DNA of 64,000 nt from Acidimicrobiia bacterium (GTDB taxonomy: Bacteria > Actinomycetota > Acidimicrobiia > IMCC26256 > PALSA-555). Both the position numbers and the translations under genes were made by a program. This document shows positions 42,206-51,276 of the stretch, one piece after another (the first letter of the stretch is position 1; the number at the start of each line of letters is the position of its first letter). The notes beneath the pieces are model-generated. The model made no database searches and was not told the origin of the DNA. It worked only from the letters and a program-made list of their open reading frames with translations. Location: assembly GCA_040881685.1 (NCBI GenBank), contig JBBECS010000045.1:1-64000 (forward strand). The letters are read 5' to 3'.

Positions 42206-42697
42206 TCACCCTACTCGCAACAGCTCGTCGATCTGTCCGATCGCCAACGTCATGCCTTCCTCCATCCCCATCGAGATGATCTGCTCCATGGCATCGGGCG
42301 AGGGGAAGGTGGTCTCGACGGCCATGCTCGTGCCGCCGTCGGGCTGCTCGCTCAGCTCGACGCGGATGGTCATGACCGGCATGTCCGCGTTCGGGTGGCC
42401 CGCGTCGTCGGCGAACCCATCCTCGAACTCGAGACGGTGCGGAGCATCGACCGCGAGCACGCGCCACCAGCCGCGTGCCTTGTCGCCTGCGGGACCGGTC
42501 ATGAAGTAGTTGATGCTCCCGCCAGGAGATAGGTCGTGATCAACGACGGTCGCCGGGTACGTGGGTGGGCCCCACCACCGCTCGAGTTGACGCGGGTCCT
42601 CCCAGAGCTGCCACACGCGCTCGATCGGCGCATCGAACTCCGAAGTGATCGTCATGGTCATCGCCTTGGGGTCCTTGTGAACATTCGTGACCGTCAT
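42206..42697 (-). CDS. SRPBCC (AHSA1-like) protein, pair 2
   Basis: The 163 residues contain ITSEFDAPIERVWQLWEDPRQLERWWGPP, VVDHDLSPGGSINYFM and VETTFPSPDAMEQIISMGMEEGM, all typical of AHSA1-domain proteins. Its ATG overlaps the ArsR stop by four bases (ATGA), so translation is coupled. It is a second independent ArsR-SRPBCC pair, distinct in sequence from that at 31978-32723. Confidence 0.88.
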   Translation of the reverse strand: MTVTNVHKDPKAMTMTITSEFDAPIERVWQLWEDPRQLERWWGPPTYPATVVDHDLSPGGSINYFMTGPAGDKARGWWRVLAVDAPHRLEFEDGFADDAGHPNADMPVMTIRVELSEQPDGGTSMAVETTFPSPDAMEQIISMGMEEGMTLAIGQIDELLRVG

Positions 42698-43047
42698 TGA
42701 GCAACTCCCTCGCTTCGGTCGTCGGCGAGAACCTCGCCGAATCGGTCGATGCGGCTTCGCCACATCGCTTCGAACTGTTCGAGCAGGCCGTGCGCGCGGC
42801 GCACGGTGTGGACGTTGCCGCGAACGAGCTGTTCGCGCCCGTGCCTTCGCTTGGTCACGAGGTCGGCGCCTTCCAGCACGGCGACGTGCTTCTGGACCGC
42901 GGCGAAGCTCATCGGGTAGCTGCGCGCGAGCGCGGAGACGGAATGCTCGCCCTGCAGGGTGCGCATGACGATGTCTCGTCGGGTGGCATCCGCGAGCGCA
43001 TGAAACAGCCGATCTGCCTTCGCCCGAGGGCGCGTATCTACAACCAT
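42694..43047 (-). CDS. ArsR-family regulator, pair 2
   Basis: The 117 residues are a winged helix: RLFHALADATRRDIVMRTL, SVSALARSYPMSFAAVQKHVAVLEGA (recognition) and VTKRRHGREQLV (wing). The ATG at 43047 lies at the exact centre of a 24-bp palindrome and has TAATCT (TANNNT) eight bases upstream and no ribosome site. This suggests a leaderless transcript with the operator over the start. Confidence 0.9.
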   Translation of the reverse strand: MVVDTRPRAKADRLFHALADATRRDIVMRTLQGEHSVSALARSYPMSFAAVQKHVAVLEGADLVTKRRHGREQLVRGNVHTVRRAHGLLEQFEAMWRSRIDRFGEVLADDRSEGVAQ

Positions 43048-43059
43048 ATGGTTGTAGAT
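43036..43059. promoter_or_regulatory. 24-bp perfect palindrome centred on the ArsR pair 2 start codon
   Basis: ATCTACAACCAT (43036-43047) is followed directly by its reverse complement ATGGTTGTAGAT (43048-43059). Read on the minus strand, the start ATG begins right at the centre, and the palindrome spans the -10 box and the first four codons (MVVD). It is very likely the autoregulatory operator. Confidence 0.85.
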
Positions 43060-43165
43060 TATCCTCGCTTGCTCTGAGTTGCAAGCCTCACTCGCTGGTA
43101 CCCACCCGGTGCTGGGCGGCAGTCAGCAGAACGCCTAGGCGCTCAAGGACTCGAGCGTGAGGGCA

Positions 43166-43822
43166 TCACGTCTTCCTTGCCAGGAGCACCTTGGCGGGGC
43201 GGCCCGCCAGCTCGGTCTTGGCGGCTTTCTGCACATCGAAACCATGCGCCGCCAGCTTCTCGCCCACCACCGCCGGATCGATCTCGGGGAACGCCAGATG
43301 TTGCTTGTGTCGCCGAGCGTCAACGCGGTCGTGGTCCACGTGAGCCGGGTCGTCGAAGTCCTCGTCGACGAGGAGCACGCGCCCGCCGCGGCGCAGCACC
43401 CGCTCAAGCTCAGCAACCGCGGCGTCGAGGTCGCTCCAGTGGTGCATCGTATTGACAGCCCAGGCTGCATCGACACTCGCGTCGGGCAGCGGGAGGTGCT
43501 CGGCCGCGCCGTCGAGGACTTCGATCCGGTTCCGGGAGCGCTGCGCGAGCCGCCGGGCCGCGAGCACCCGCCTCAAGAACGGCGTCGGCTCGACCGCGAT
43601 CACGTGGGCACCCGCCTTCGCTGCGACGACGGCGCCGGCTCCCATCCCCGCGCCCACGTCGAGGACCCACTCACTCGCGCGGACGTCGAGCAGACCGATC
43701 ACGGCACGGTTGATCGGCGATGTCCACATCCTTCGGGAGAGGCGCACGTAACGGACGACGGCGCGCCATCCCCGGTCGTGGTGGTGCCCATGAACACTCG
43801 AGTGCTCGACATGCTCACTCAT
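43166..43822 (-). CDS. SAM-dependent methyltransferase
   Basis: The 218 residues start after a His-rich tract (HVEHSSVHGHHHDRGW). They have motif I VLDVGAGMGAGAVVAA, IAVEPTPFLRRV after strand 2, and AAWAVNTMHHWSDLDAAVAELERVLRRGG (in two parts), typical of UbiE/Methyltransf_11 enzymes. ATG 43822 with AAGGA upstream. Substrate unknown. Confidence 0.85.
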   Translation of the reverse strand: MSEHVEHSSVHGHHHDRGWRAVVRYVRLSRRMWTSPINRAVIGLLDVRASEWVLDVGAGMGAGAVVAAKAGAHVIAVEPTPFLRRVLAARRLAQRSRNRIEVLDGAAEHLPLPDASVDAAWAVNTMHHWSDLDAAVAELERVLRRGGRVLLVDEDFDDPAHVDHDRVDARRHKQHLAFPEIDPAVVGEKLAAHGFDVQKAAKTELAGRPAKVLLARKT

Positions 43823-43867
43823 CCGCGCATCCTTGCTCAGGCGTCGACCGTCCACCGGAGATTGGGG

Positions 43868-43945
43868 CGGCAGCTTGCAGGCCGACTCCTGGCACTCCTG
43901 CTGGTGCCCCAGTTGACCCAGTGGTCGCGAGACGTGTTCGCGTGA
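43868..43945 (+). pseudogene. Remnant of the C-terminus of an alpha/beta hydrolase
   Basis: The last codons read LLLVPQLTQWSRDVFA, almost the same as LLVPQLTEWSRDVFS at the end of the intact hydrolase at 58969-59832, and the DNA is also very similar up to the TGA. Nothing of the rest of the gene is seen upstream. It is probably a gene relic left by a deletion. Confidence 0.6.
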
Positions 43946-44060
43946 ACCGTACCTGGCGATCGACACCACGCCGACGAAGCGACCTGTTGCTCGACATGCG
44001 CGTCTACCCAACCTGATCGAGCACGAGAGGCTCAGGGTGAAGCCGTAGAGTCTCGAACCC

Positions 44061-44723
44061 GTGGCGTCAAAGAGACGTGGGATTCTCTCCTGGCTCGCTG
44101 GTGCATTCCCTGCCACGCGGCAGCGCAGAAGGCGGATCGTCGACTACGCCCGCGCGTGGGAAGCAGCGAACGAACGCGTCGGCACCGAGACCGGGCCCTT
44201 GTGGGTGGTCCTTGGCGACTCCACCGCACAGGCCATCGGTGCTGACAGCTACGACCACGGATACGTCGGGCAGGTACTGGACGCCCTCCGCCGCCACGAT
44301 GGGCGCGTCTGGCGCGCGGTGAACTTGTCGCAGAGCGGGGCGTTGGCCATCGACGTGGTGGAGGAGCAGCTTCCTGGCCTCGATCAGATCGGTGCTCCAG
44401 ACCTCGTGTCGTGCGCGGTCGGGAGCAACGACCTCCTCCGGCGCACGACGACCTTCGAAGCAGCGCTGGCAGAGATCGCGCGGGCCTTGCCCGTGGGAGC
44501 TCTGTTGGCCAACCTTCCCCGCGGGCTTCGGGAACGGCGCGCGCAACAAGTCAACGGCTACATCGAGCGCGTCGCCCGTGAACACCGCCTCCGGCTCGTC
44601 GACCTCTGGTCGACCACTGGCCCACCGTGGGGCGACAAGTTCTCGGCCGACCGGTTTCATCCCAACGAAGTCGGCTATCGAGATTGGACAACGGCATTCT
44701 GCGCCGCGCTGGGGATCAAGTAG
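44061..44723 (+). CDS. SGNH/GDSL-type hydrolase
   Basis: The 220 residues carry the four blocks of SGNH esterases: LGDST (nucleophile Ser), NLSQSGA (Gly), VGSNDLL (Asn) and DRFHPNEVGY (Asp-His). There is no signal peptide; an N-terminal basic stretch (KRRGILSWLAG) might associate with the membrane. It probably cleaves an acyl ester. GTG 44061. Confidence 0.9.
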   Translation: MASKRRGILSWLAGAFPATRQRRRRIVDYARAWEAANERVGTETGPLWVVLGDSTAQAIGADSYDHGYVGQVLDALRRHDGRVWRAVNLSQSGALAIDVVEEQLPGLDQIGAPDLVSCAVGSNDLLRRTTTFEAALAEIARALPVGALLANLPRGLRERRAQQVNGYIERVAREHRLRLVDLWSTTGPPWGDKFSADRFHPNEVGYRDWTTAFCAALGIK

Positions 44724-44903
44724 CGGTGCGTTTGCCGGCTCGGTAGATGGCGAAAGTGGCGAGTGGATGGACAAAGTTCAGACGTCGTATCAATGAACAG
44801 ATCGAATCCCGCACGAGGGCACGACTCCCCCTGTCGCCGCCACGGTGACAGGGTTCGCTGCGTAGCATGGAGGCCGCTTCCGACGCCTCGAGGTGCCTAC
44901 GTC

Positions 44904-47900
44904 GTGCCCGCGCTCCCTCTCGTCCTCTGCATCGACGTCGAGCCGGATCGTCGCGTCACCGAGCGTGGTGACCGGCAGCGGCCGCGTGGGGCCGACCTCC
45001 TCCTCCCACTCGTGCCGCGACTCCGTGACCACCTGGCCGCGCTCTCGGGTGGCGACGCGCACCTGACCTGGTGCCTGCGGATGGATCCGCAAATCCGCGA
45101 CACGTACGGATCGGCCGACTGGCTCGCAACGGCGTACGAGCGCGAGCTCGAGGCGCAGCAGCGGGCGGGCGACGAGCTCGGGCTTCACCCCCACAGCTGG
45201 CGGTGGCGCGACGGCGACTGGGTGTCCGACCAAGCTGATGAGTCATGGGTCGCGCACTGCGTGGACGTCGGCCTCGAGACGTTCCGATCGACCTTCGGCC
45301 GTGACACTCAGGTGTACCGCCACGGCGACGGGTACATGTCGAATGCGATCGCGCGCCAGATCGAGCATGCCGGTGTCCGGGTGGACCACACACTCGAGCC
45401 GGGAAAAGTCGCGCGGCCCGGCATCACGGCAAGCGAAGCCTCCACCGGCATGCTGCCCGACACCCGCGCGGTGCCGCACCATGCGTATCGGCCGTCGCAT
45501 GCTGACTTCCGCGTGGCCGACACTGGGAAGCAGTCGGGGACGCTGTTCCTACCGCTGACCGCCGGGATGATCGTGAAGACCGGACATCGCGGCGGACGCT
45601 TGGTGCCGACCGGCAGCTACGAGATACTCGAGCTCTGGAGCGACCCGACCCGGTTCGCGCGCATGCTGCGGGTGACGCTGCGCGATCCTGAGCTCACGCA
45701 CCTGGCGTTCGGCCTGCGCACCGACATCGGGTTGCTGCCGTCGGCCTTCGCCAACGTGGAGCGCAACGTCGAGGCGATCAGCCGCCAGCTCGATGGCAAC
45801 GAGCACCAATGGTGCACGGCAGCGGCCGCGGCCGTGCACATCGAGTCCGCGGGCGTGGCGCCGGCTCCGCTGCGTGCCGAGCCAGACCGAGCACGCGCCA
45901 CGCTCTGGCTCGAGGGCACGGCCGATGCCGGATACCGAGCGGGTGCGGAAGCCGAAGCGCTCGAGACGCTGATGGATGACGGGGGGGCCCTTGGCGAGCG
46001 CCTGCGCTCGCTGGGCGCGGACGCGCCGAGCGACGCGCTCGCGGCACCGAGGCCCGGCGCCGCCCTCCACGGAGAGCCCGTAAAGCACGAACGACCCGCC
46101 GTGCGATGGGTCGACGAACCCGGGGCGGTGTCGTGTCCGCTGTGCGGCCATGCGGGGCGAGCCCGGCGGATGGCGATGGCGCGCTGGGGTCACGAGGAGA
46201 TCGGCGTGGTGCGGTGCCCGGCATGCCGCGCGGTGGTGCCCGAGCGGGTCGGCGCGATGGTCGACATGCCGGACGAGATGATCGACGGCCACCTGGAGTT
46301 CACGGCCGGTGTCGACGCGGTGCTCGTCACCATGAGTCGCGTCGAGCCGCGCCGAGACCTGCACTTCCTCGACGTCGGCTGCGGTTACGGCTTCGCCCTC
46401 GATCTCGCGCGCTTCGCTTGGGGATGGCGTGGCGTGGGCGTCGACCCCTCCAACTGGGCGCTACGCGGTCAACGCGAGCTCGGCGTGGACATCCGCGCCG
46501 GGCAGTTCGACGCGTCGCTCGACGTCGGCGACGAGCCGTTCGATGTCGCGATCGCGTCGGAGGCCCTCGAGCACATCCATCAGCCGTTGGCCATGCTCGA
46601 AACCATCCGACTCCGCCTCGCGGACGACGGCGTGCTCGTGCTGTCGACACCGAACGCCGACTTCATCCGTCCCGGCAACTCGCTCCGCGACGTCGCCGCC
46701 GCGCTCGGCAGCGGCGGTCACGTGTTCCTCGCATCGGCTGATGGTCTCAAGCAGGTCCTGCGCCGCGCCGGCTTCGGAGCCGTGATCGTCGATGAGGACG
46801 TGCAGACGCTTCGGGCCATTGCCTCGCCGACGCAGGCCGGCCTTGACGCGTGCCGCGACGCGCCGAAGCCACTAGACCTCGGCCTCCTCGCGCGCTATTG
46901 CGACGAGCGCGCGTCGTCGGCGGCACCCGACTCCGCGCTGCGTCTGGGCATGGCCGCGCGGAACGTGCAATACGCGCTGCACGCCAACGACCTTGCCGCG
47001 GCCGAATCCGGGTACCCACGCTTGCGCCAGGCGTTGCTCGACCGGCACGGGATCGACGTCGAGACGCCCTCAGAGACGATCGAGCGCGCAGTGGACGGCG
47101 CCCTTCCTGCCGTCGCCGCCAGTGCGCACTTCAGCACCGGGTTCCTCGACCTGGTCGCGCGCGGTCAGCCGGCGCGTGCGGCGGAGCAGTTCGCCGCCGC
47201 GGCGGTGGCCGCTGGTTCAGCGTCGGCGGGGCGCGATCCCGGGATCGTCTGGCTCCAGCTCCGCGCCATCGGTCATGAAGCGCTCGCCCATGCTCGGATC
47301 ACGCCGGAACGCGTTCCCGACGCGCTCGTCCGGCTCCGGAACGCGAGCCGCGATCTGATCGGAGCCGAAGCGCGCGAGGTGGACGAGCTCTGCGCACAGG
47401 CGTTCCGCGAGCTCGTCGTTGGCGAGCAGTTCGACGCGGCCGACGCGGCTCGGATGCTCGTGAGCCTGCCCGACGCCTGGATCCATGAGGAGTCGGCTGA
47501 TGGCCGCACCGCGCTCGACACCGTGTACTCGCTGGGGATGCTCGCCCTGCAGCGCGAGCGGGCCGCGGAAGCCGCGGCGTACTTCGGGCTGTGCGCACGC
47601 CTCGCCGCTGACTTCGATGCCGACGCCGACCGCGACCTCGCCACGCGTGCGAGGGCCCACGAGATCATGGCGCTCGAGATGCTCCGGCACGTCCCGGTCG
47701 CGGAAGCGGATCCGCTCGTCCCACGCCAGGCGTCGGTCGCCACGTCGACGGTTCGGCCGCCGACGCGTGCCGCGAGAGCAGGCATGAAGCTCGGCGTGAG
47801 CGTGGTCATCCCGCTCTTCAACGGAAAGGGGTTCCTCCGCGAGGCGGTCGAGAGCGTCGTGGCCCAGACCGTGACGCCCGACGAACTCGTCGTCGTCGAC

Positions 47901-48782
47901 GACGGCTCCTCCGACGACGGCCACGAATCGATCGACGACATCGACGCGCCGTTCCCCATCCGCGTCATACGGCAGATCCATGGCGGGCAGTCGGTGGCGC
48001 GCAACCGCGGGGTGGCGGCGACGAGCGGTGAGCTCGTCGCTTTCCTCGACCAGGACGACACGTGGCACCCCGAGCATCTCGCCCGGCTGACCGCGCCGCT
48101 CATCGATGACCCCATGGTCGGCTGGGTCTACAGCGACTTCGACGAGATCGACGCCGAGGGCCGGACCGTGATCCGTTCGTTCCTGGCCGAGCACGGAGTC
48201 GCGCACCCCCGCACCACCCTCGCCGGATGCATTGCCGAGGACCTCATGGTGATCCCGTCGGCGAGCGTCGTGCGCCGTTCCATGTTCGAGACCATCGGCG
48301 GCTTCGATGTGCTGCTCCAGGGCTTCGAGGACGACGACCTCTACGTTCGTGCCTTCCGCGCCGGATGGCGGCTGGAGTTCCTTGCACGATCGCTCACGCG
48401 GTTCCGCGTGCACGCGACGAGCTCGTCCGCCCAGAGCCGATTCAACGAGAGCCGTCGCTACTTCAGCCAGAAGCTGTGCACGACCGTCGCGGACGACCGC
48501 CGTCTCAACCGCTACTACTCGCGAGACGTCATCGCGCCGCGCTTCCTGCGTGCCGCCCTCAACGACTATGTGCGAGCGGTCTCAGAAAAGGATTGGACCA
48601 ATGCCAAGCGCATTGCTGACGACATGAGGTACTTCGCGAGCTTCCATCGTGATCGCGGGTCCCTGCGCTGGAGGCTGCTGTTGCTCCGCGGCCCGCGCAT
48701 GGCACGGCGGCTTCTCCGGCTGAACGCGCTTGTACCCATCCGGTCTCGCCGCATGCGCGACCCGGTGCTCCGCCTCCGCTAA
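44904..48782 (+). CDS. Three-domain fusion: deacetylase-like, methyltransferase and GT2 glycosyltransferase
   Basis: GTG 44904 (after GAGGTG) gives about 1292 residues. Residues 1-320 resemble a NodB-type polysaccharide deacetylase: LCIDVEPD, GLHPHSW and YRHGDGYMS supply likely metal-binding Asp/His residues. A zinc ribbon (CPLCG ... CPAC, about 410-440) leads into a class I methyltransferase with DVGCGYGF near 489 and ASEALEHIHQPL. A helical, TPR-like region spans about 660-960. The C-terminus is a family 2 glycosyltransferase starting SVVIPLFNGKGFLREAVESV near 965, with VVVDDGSSDD and LDQDDTW. It is probably involved in making and modifying a surface glycan. An upstream ATG at 44763 adds residues without domain resemblance. 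Confidence 0.85.
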   Translation: MPALPLVLCIDVEPDRRVTERGDRQRPRGADLLLPLVPRLRDHLAALSGGDAHLTWCLRMDPQIRDTYGSADWLATAYERELEAQQRAGDELGLHPHSWRWRDGDWVSDQADESWVAHCVDVGLETFRSTFGRDTQVYRHGDGYMSNAIARQIEHAGVRVDHTLEPGKVARPGITASEASTGMLPDTRAVPHHAYRPSHADFRVADTGKQSGTLFLPLTAGMIVKTGHRGGRLVPTGSYEILELWSDPTRFARMLRVTLRDPELTHLAFGLRTDIGLLPSAFANVERNVEAISRQLDGNEHQWCTAAAAAVHIESAGVAPAPLRAEPDRARATLWLEGTADAGYRAGAEAEALETLMDDGGALGERLRSLGADAPSDALAAPRPGAALHGEPVKHERPAVRWVDEPGAVSCPLCGHAGRARRMAMARWGHEEIGVVRCPACRAVVPERVGAMVDMPDEMIDGHLEFTAGVDAVLVTMSRVEPRRDLHFLDVGCGYGFALDLARFAWGWRGVGVDPSNWALRGQRELGVDIRAGQFDASLDVGDEPFDVAIASEALEHIHQPLAMLETIRLRLADDGVLVLSTPNADFIRPGNSLRDVAAALGSGGHVFLASADGLKQVLRRAGFGAVIVDEDVQTLRAIASPTQAGLDACRDAPKPLDLGLLARYCDERASSAAPDSALRLGMAARNVQYALHANDLAAAESGYPRLRQALLDRHGIDVETPSETIERAVDGALPAVAASAHFSTGFLDLVARGQPARAAEQFAAAAVAAGSASAGRDPGIVWLQLRAIGHEALAHARITPERVPDALVRLRNASRDLIGAEAREVDELCAQAFRELVVGEQFDAADAARMLVSLPDAWIHEESADGRTALDTVYSLGMLALQRERAAEAAAYFGLCARLAADFDADADRDLATRARAHEIMALEMLRHVPVAEADPLVPRQASVATSTVRPPTRAARAGMKLGVSVVIPLFNGKGFLREAVESVVAQTVTPDELVVVDDGSSDDGHESIDDIDAPFPIRVIRQIHGGQSVARNRGVAATSGELVAFLDQDDTWHPEHLARLTAPLIDDPMVGWVYSDFDEIDAEGRTVIRSFLAEHGVAHPRTTLAGCIAEDLMVIPSASVVRRSMFETIGGFDVLLQGFEDDDLYVRAFRAGWRLEFLARSLTRFRVHATSSSAQSRFNESRRYFSQKLCTTVADDRRLNRYYSRDVIAPRFLRAALNDYVRAVSEKDWTNAKRIADDMRYFASFHRDRGSLRWRLLLLRGPRMARRLLRLNALVPIRSRRMRDPVLRLR

Positions 48783-48876
48783 GTGGTATGTCAAGTCTCG
48801 TGACGAGAGTGCGATCGCTTACCTTGGCAAGGAGGCGAAACCCGTCTCGTTTGCGTCCCACCGCGGGCTCGACGCG

Positions 48877-49479
48877 CTACGGCGTCGCGTTGCGACGAGT
48901 GCGCATCGCGTGCACCACTCCGAACCCAACCAGCGCCAACAGGATGGCGGAGGCGGCGAAGCTCACATACATCGCGAGCTGCGCCTCTTGGCCGAATTGC
49001 CAGAAGCCGTAGGTCGTCAGCAGGACGCCGCGCAGCGTCTCACCCTTGAAGAGCGTGTCGCGCTGTCCGGTGATCTCGTCCAGCTGCGCCTGGAGCTCGG
49101 GAAGCGCAGGGTCGTTGGTCTCCTGCGCCTTCGTCACCTGATCGCGCAGCGCGAACTGCGGACCGCCCAGTTCGGCGTAGGTCTTGCCGTCCGCGATCTC
49201 CTCGAGGTGGAGGCCGATGTACTCGTCGGCGTAGACCCGTGCCTTCTCGCCGTCGTCCACCAGCTGACCGGCGTACTTCACGACACCCGGCTGCTGAAGC
49301 TCTTCTTCGGAGAGCTGGCCCTTCTCCGTGAAGAAGATCCTTTGCTCGCTCAACTGGTCGCGTACGTTGTTGTCCGCGAACTGGTACCGGTCGTTGAAGT
49401 AGACGCCGAACACGATCAGGACGACGGCCAGCATCAGGCCGGCGCCGCTGACCATCAAGTCGATGGTGCGTCGTTGCAT
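48877..49479 (-). CDS. Two-helix membrane protein of unknown function
   Basis: The 200 residues have a hydrophobic segment near each end (GAGLMLAVVLIVFGVYF and AMYVSFAASAILLALVGFGVV). Between them is a soluble domain of about 120 residues rich in charged residues and Gln (VRDQLSEQRIFFTEKG, GKTYAELGGPQFALRDQV). The central domain is probably extracytoplasmic. I do not recognise the family. ATG 49479 follows a GAGGAGA-like site. Confidence 0.7.
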   Translation of the reverse strand: MQRRTIDLMVSGAGLMLAVVLIVFGVYFNDRYQFADNNVRDQLSEQRIFFTEKGQLSEEELQQPGVVKYAGQLVDDGEKARVYADEYIGLHLEEIADGKTYAELGGPQFALRDQVTKAQETNDPALPELQAQLDEITGQRDTLFKGETLRGVLLTTYGFWQFGQEAQLAMYVSFAASAILLALVGFGVVHAMRTRRNATP

Positions 49480-49613
49480 CTTGATGTCTCCTCAAGTCAT
49501 CAACGACGCCGTGTCGTTGCCATTCACATCGTCAACGTGAACTCGCTCGCAGAGGAGGGCCAAAGGACCCAAGGTTGAGTGCCGAAGGTCGGCAAGCGCA
49601 TCGGCGCTGCGGG

Positions 49614-50009
49614 TCACCAGCCATCGTCCATGTGCAGGGCCCTGCCAAGGCACGACAGAAAGACCCGCACGGACCCCGCAACCGCCTGCTCGGTGCCGAG
49701 GCCGCTGCGAATGCCCTCGTCGCGGAGGGTATACGTCGCTTCAAACGTCACCGCCGAACGCGAGACGCTGATCGGGGCGATCGCCAAGTCGCCTTCGAGT
49801 GACCACGACGCGGCGGTGCTCTCCAGCGCCCAGCGGATCGGGACGACGAGCGAGTCGGCCCGGCGTCGGGCGGTGCCGCGCTGGCATCGCGCCATGCCGT
49901 CTCCCGCCGCAGACGAGAGGAGTGGTTCGAGCCAGGCGGGATCCCGAAGGAAGCGGGGTGCGACCGCTTCGAAGGGGCGATCGATCTGGACGACGTCTCG
50001 GATGAACAT
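49614..50009 (-). CDS. Hypothetical SRPBCC-like small protein
   Basis: From ATG 50009 the 131 residues read FIRDVVQIDRPFEAVAPRFL and later VVPIRWALES, SWSLEGDLAIAPIS and AVTFEATYTL. This strand-helix pattern is suggestive of a START-like fold, but the match is weak. An upstream extension to 50141 seems to be noise. It lies downstream of the histidine kinase on the same strand, about 107 bp away. Confidence 0.5.
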   Translation of the reverse strand: MFIRDVVQIDRPFEAVAPRFLRDPAWLEPLLSSAAGDGMARCQRGTARRRADSLVVPIRWALESTAASWSLEGDLAIAPISVSRSAVTFEATYTLRDEGIRSGLGTEQAVAGSVRVFLSCLGRALHMDDGW

Positions 50010-50116
50010 GGTGCATCGAGTGTCGGCGGTCCCGTGCGACGCGACGAGGGACGAAGGTCCCAACTTCCATAGGTCTCCGGACCGATGCGCGCGGTGGTCT
50101 CGATTCGACGACCCGG

Positions 50117-51262
50117 TTAGCCCAGGAGCGGCACTCGCCACTCGAGCACGGTCCCGCCCGGTTCGCTCGGCCCGATCGAGAACGTGCCACCGCGCGCCTG
50201 GGCTCGGGAAGTCAGATTGGCCAACCCGTGTCCGTGCCCGCGCGCGGCGGGATCGGCAAGACCGTGACCGTCGTCCCGCACGACTACGGCGAGGTCGCGG
50301 TCGGCGCTCACCGTGACATCGATATGACGGGCTCCCGAATGACGCACCGCGTTCGCCAGCGCTTCTCGGAGCACCGCGAGCAGCTCTTCGCCGAGCTCGG
50401 GGGTTACGAGGTTGTTGAGCGCGCCGTCGATTCGCACCGCGGGCTCGATGCCGGCAGCCCGCGTGGTGTGGTCCACCAGGTCCAGGACCACCGCGCTGAT
50501 GTTGGGGCGATCGGCGGGACGCGCCTCGAGGGCGAAGATTGTGCTGCGGACCTCGGCGATGATCGCATCGAGCTCGTCCACGGCCCCGACGATTCGATCT
50601 GCCACCTCCGGCGCGGCGAGCCGCGCCGTTGCTTGCAGCGCCATCCCGGCCGCGAACACTCGCTGGATGACCTTGTCGTGCAGATCGCGCGCGATCCGTT
50701 CGCGATCCTGGAGCACCGCGAGATCCTGGAAACGCTCATGAAGCCGGACATTCTCGATGGCAACGGCCGCGACGCCGGCGACGGACACGGCCAGCCGTTC
50801 GTCCTCTTCGTCGAACTCCTCCGCCCCCTGCTTCTCACAGAGATAGAGGTTGCCGAACACGTCGTCACCAATCACGATGGGGACACCGAGAAACGAGTGC
50901 ATCGGCGGGTGGCCCTCGGGGAAGCCGTACGACGCGGGGTGCTGCGTCAGGTCGCGCACGCGCAGCGGCTTGGGTTCGACGATGAGCAATCCCAGGATGC
51001 CGAGCCCCTCGGGATAGTGGCCCACCTGGTCGAGCATGTCGTCGGGTGCGCCATGGGCGACGAACTCGATCAAGCGTTGGTCGTCACCGATGACGCCGAG
51101 TGCGCCATAGCGGGCGTCAACGAGTCGGCATGTGGACTCGACGATGTGGCGCAACACGGTTGGAAGGCTGACACCGGCCGCGACTTCGGCCAATGCCTCG
51201 ACAATCTGTTCGAAACGCTCCTCGGCGCCGGTGGCCGGCGTCGCGCGGTCGCCGCTGCCCAA
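50117..51262 (-). CDS. GAF-domain sensor histidine kinase (DevS/DosT-like)
   Basis: The 381 residues contain one GAF domain (VLRHIVESTCRLVDARYGALGVIG to AAVAIENVRL), a HisKA_3 dimerisation region with the phosphorylated histidine in ERIARDLHDKVIQRVF, and a HATPase with LREALANAVRHS and DDGHGL. The resemblance to DevS/DosT of mycobacteria is clear, but with a single GAF domain. It may sense redox state or a gas. TTG 51262 has GGAAGAGG just upstream and begins 14 bases after the response regulator stop. Confidence 0.9.
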   Translation of the reverse strand: MGSGDRATPATGAEERFEQIVEALAEVAAGVSLPTVLRHIVESTCRLVDARYGALGVIGDDQRLIEFVAHGAPDDMLDQVGHYPEGLGILGLLIVEPKPLRVRDLTQHPASYGFPEGHPPMHSFLGVPIVIGDDVFGNLYLCEKQGAEEFDEEDERLAVSVAGVAAVAIENVRLHERFQDLAVLQDRERIARDLHDKVIQRVFAAGMALQATARLAAPEVADRIVGAVDELDAIIAEVRSTIFALEARPADRPNISAVVLDLVDHTTRAAGIEPAVRIDGALNNLVTPELGEELLAVLREALANAVRHSGARHIDVTVSADRDLAVVVRDDGHGLADPAARGHGHGLANLTSRAQARGGTFSIGPSEPGGTVLEWRVPLLG

Positions 51263-51276
51263 AGGGTCCTCTTCCT

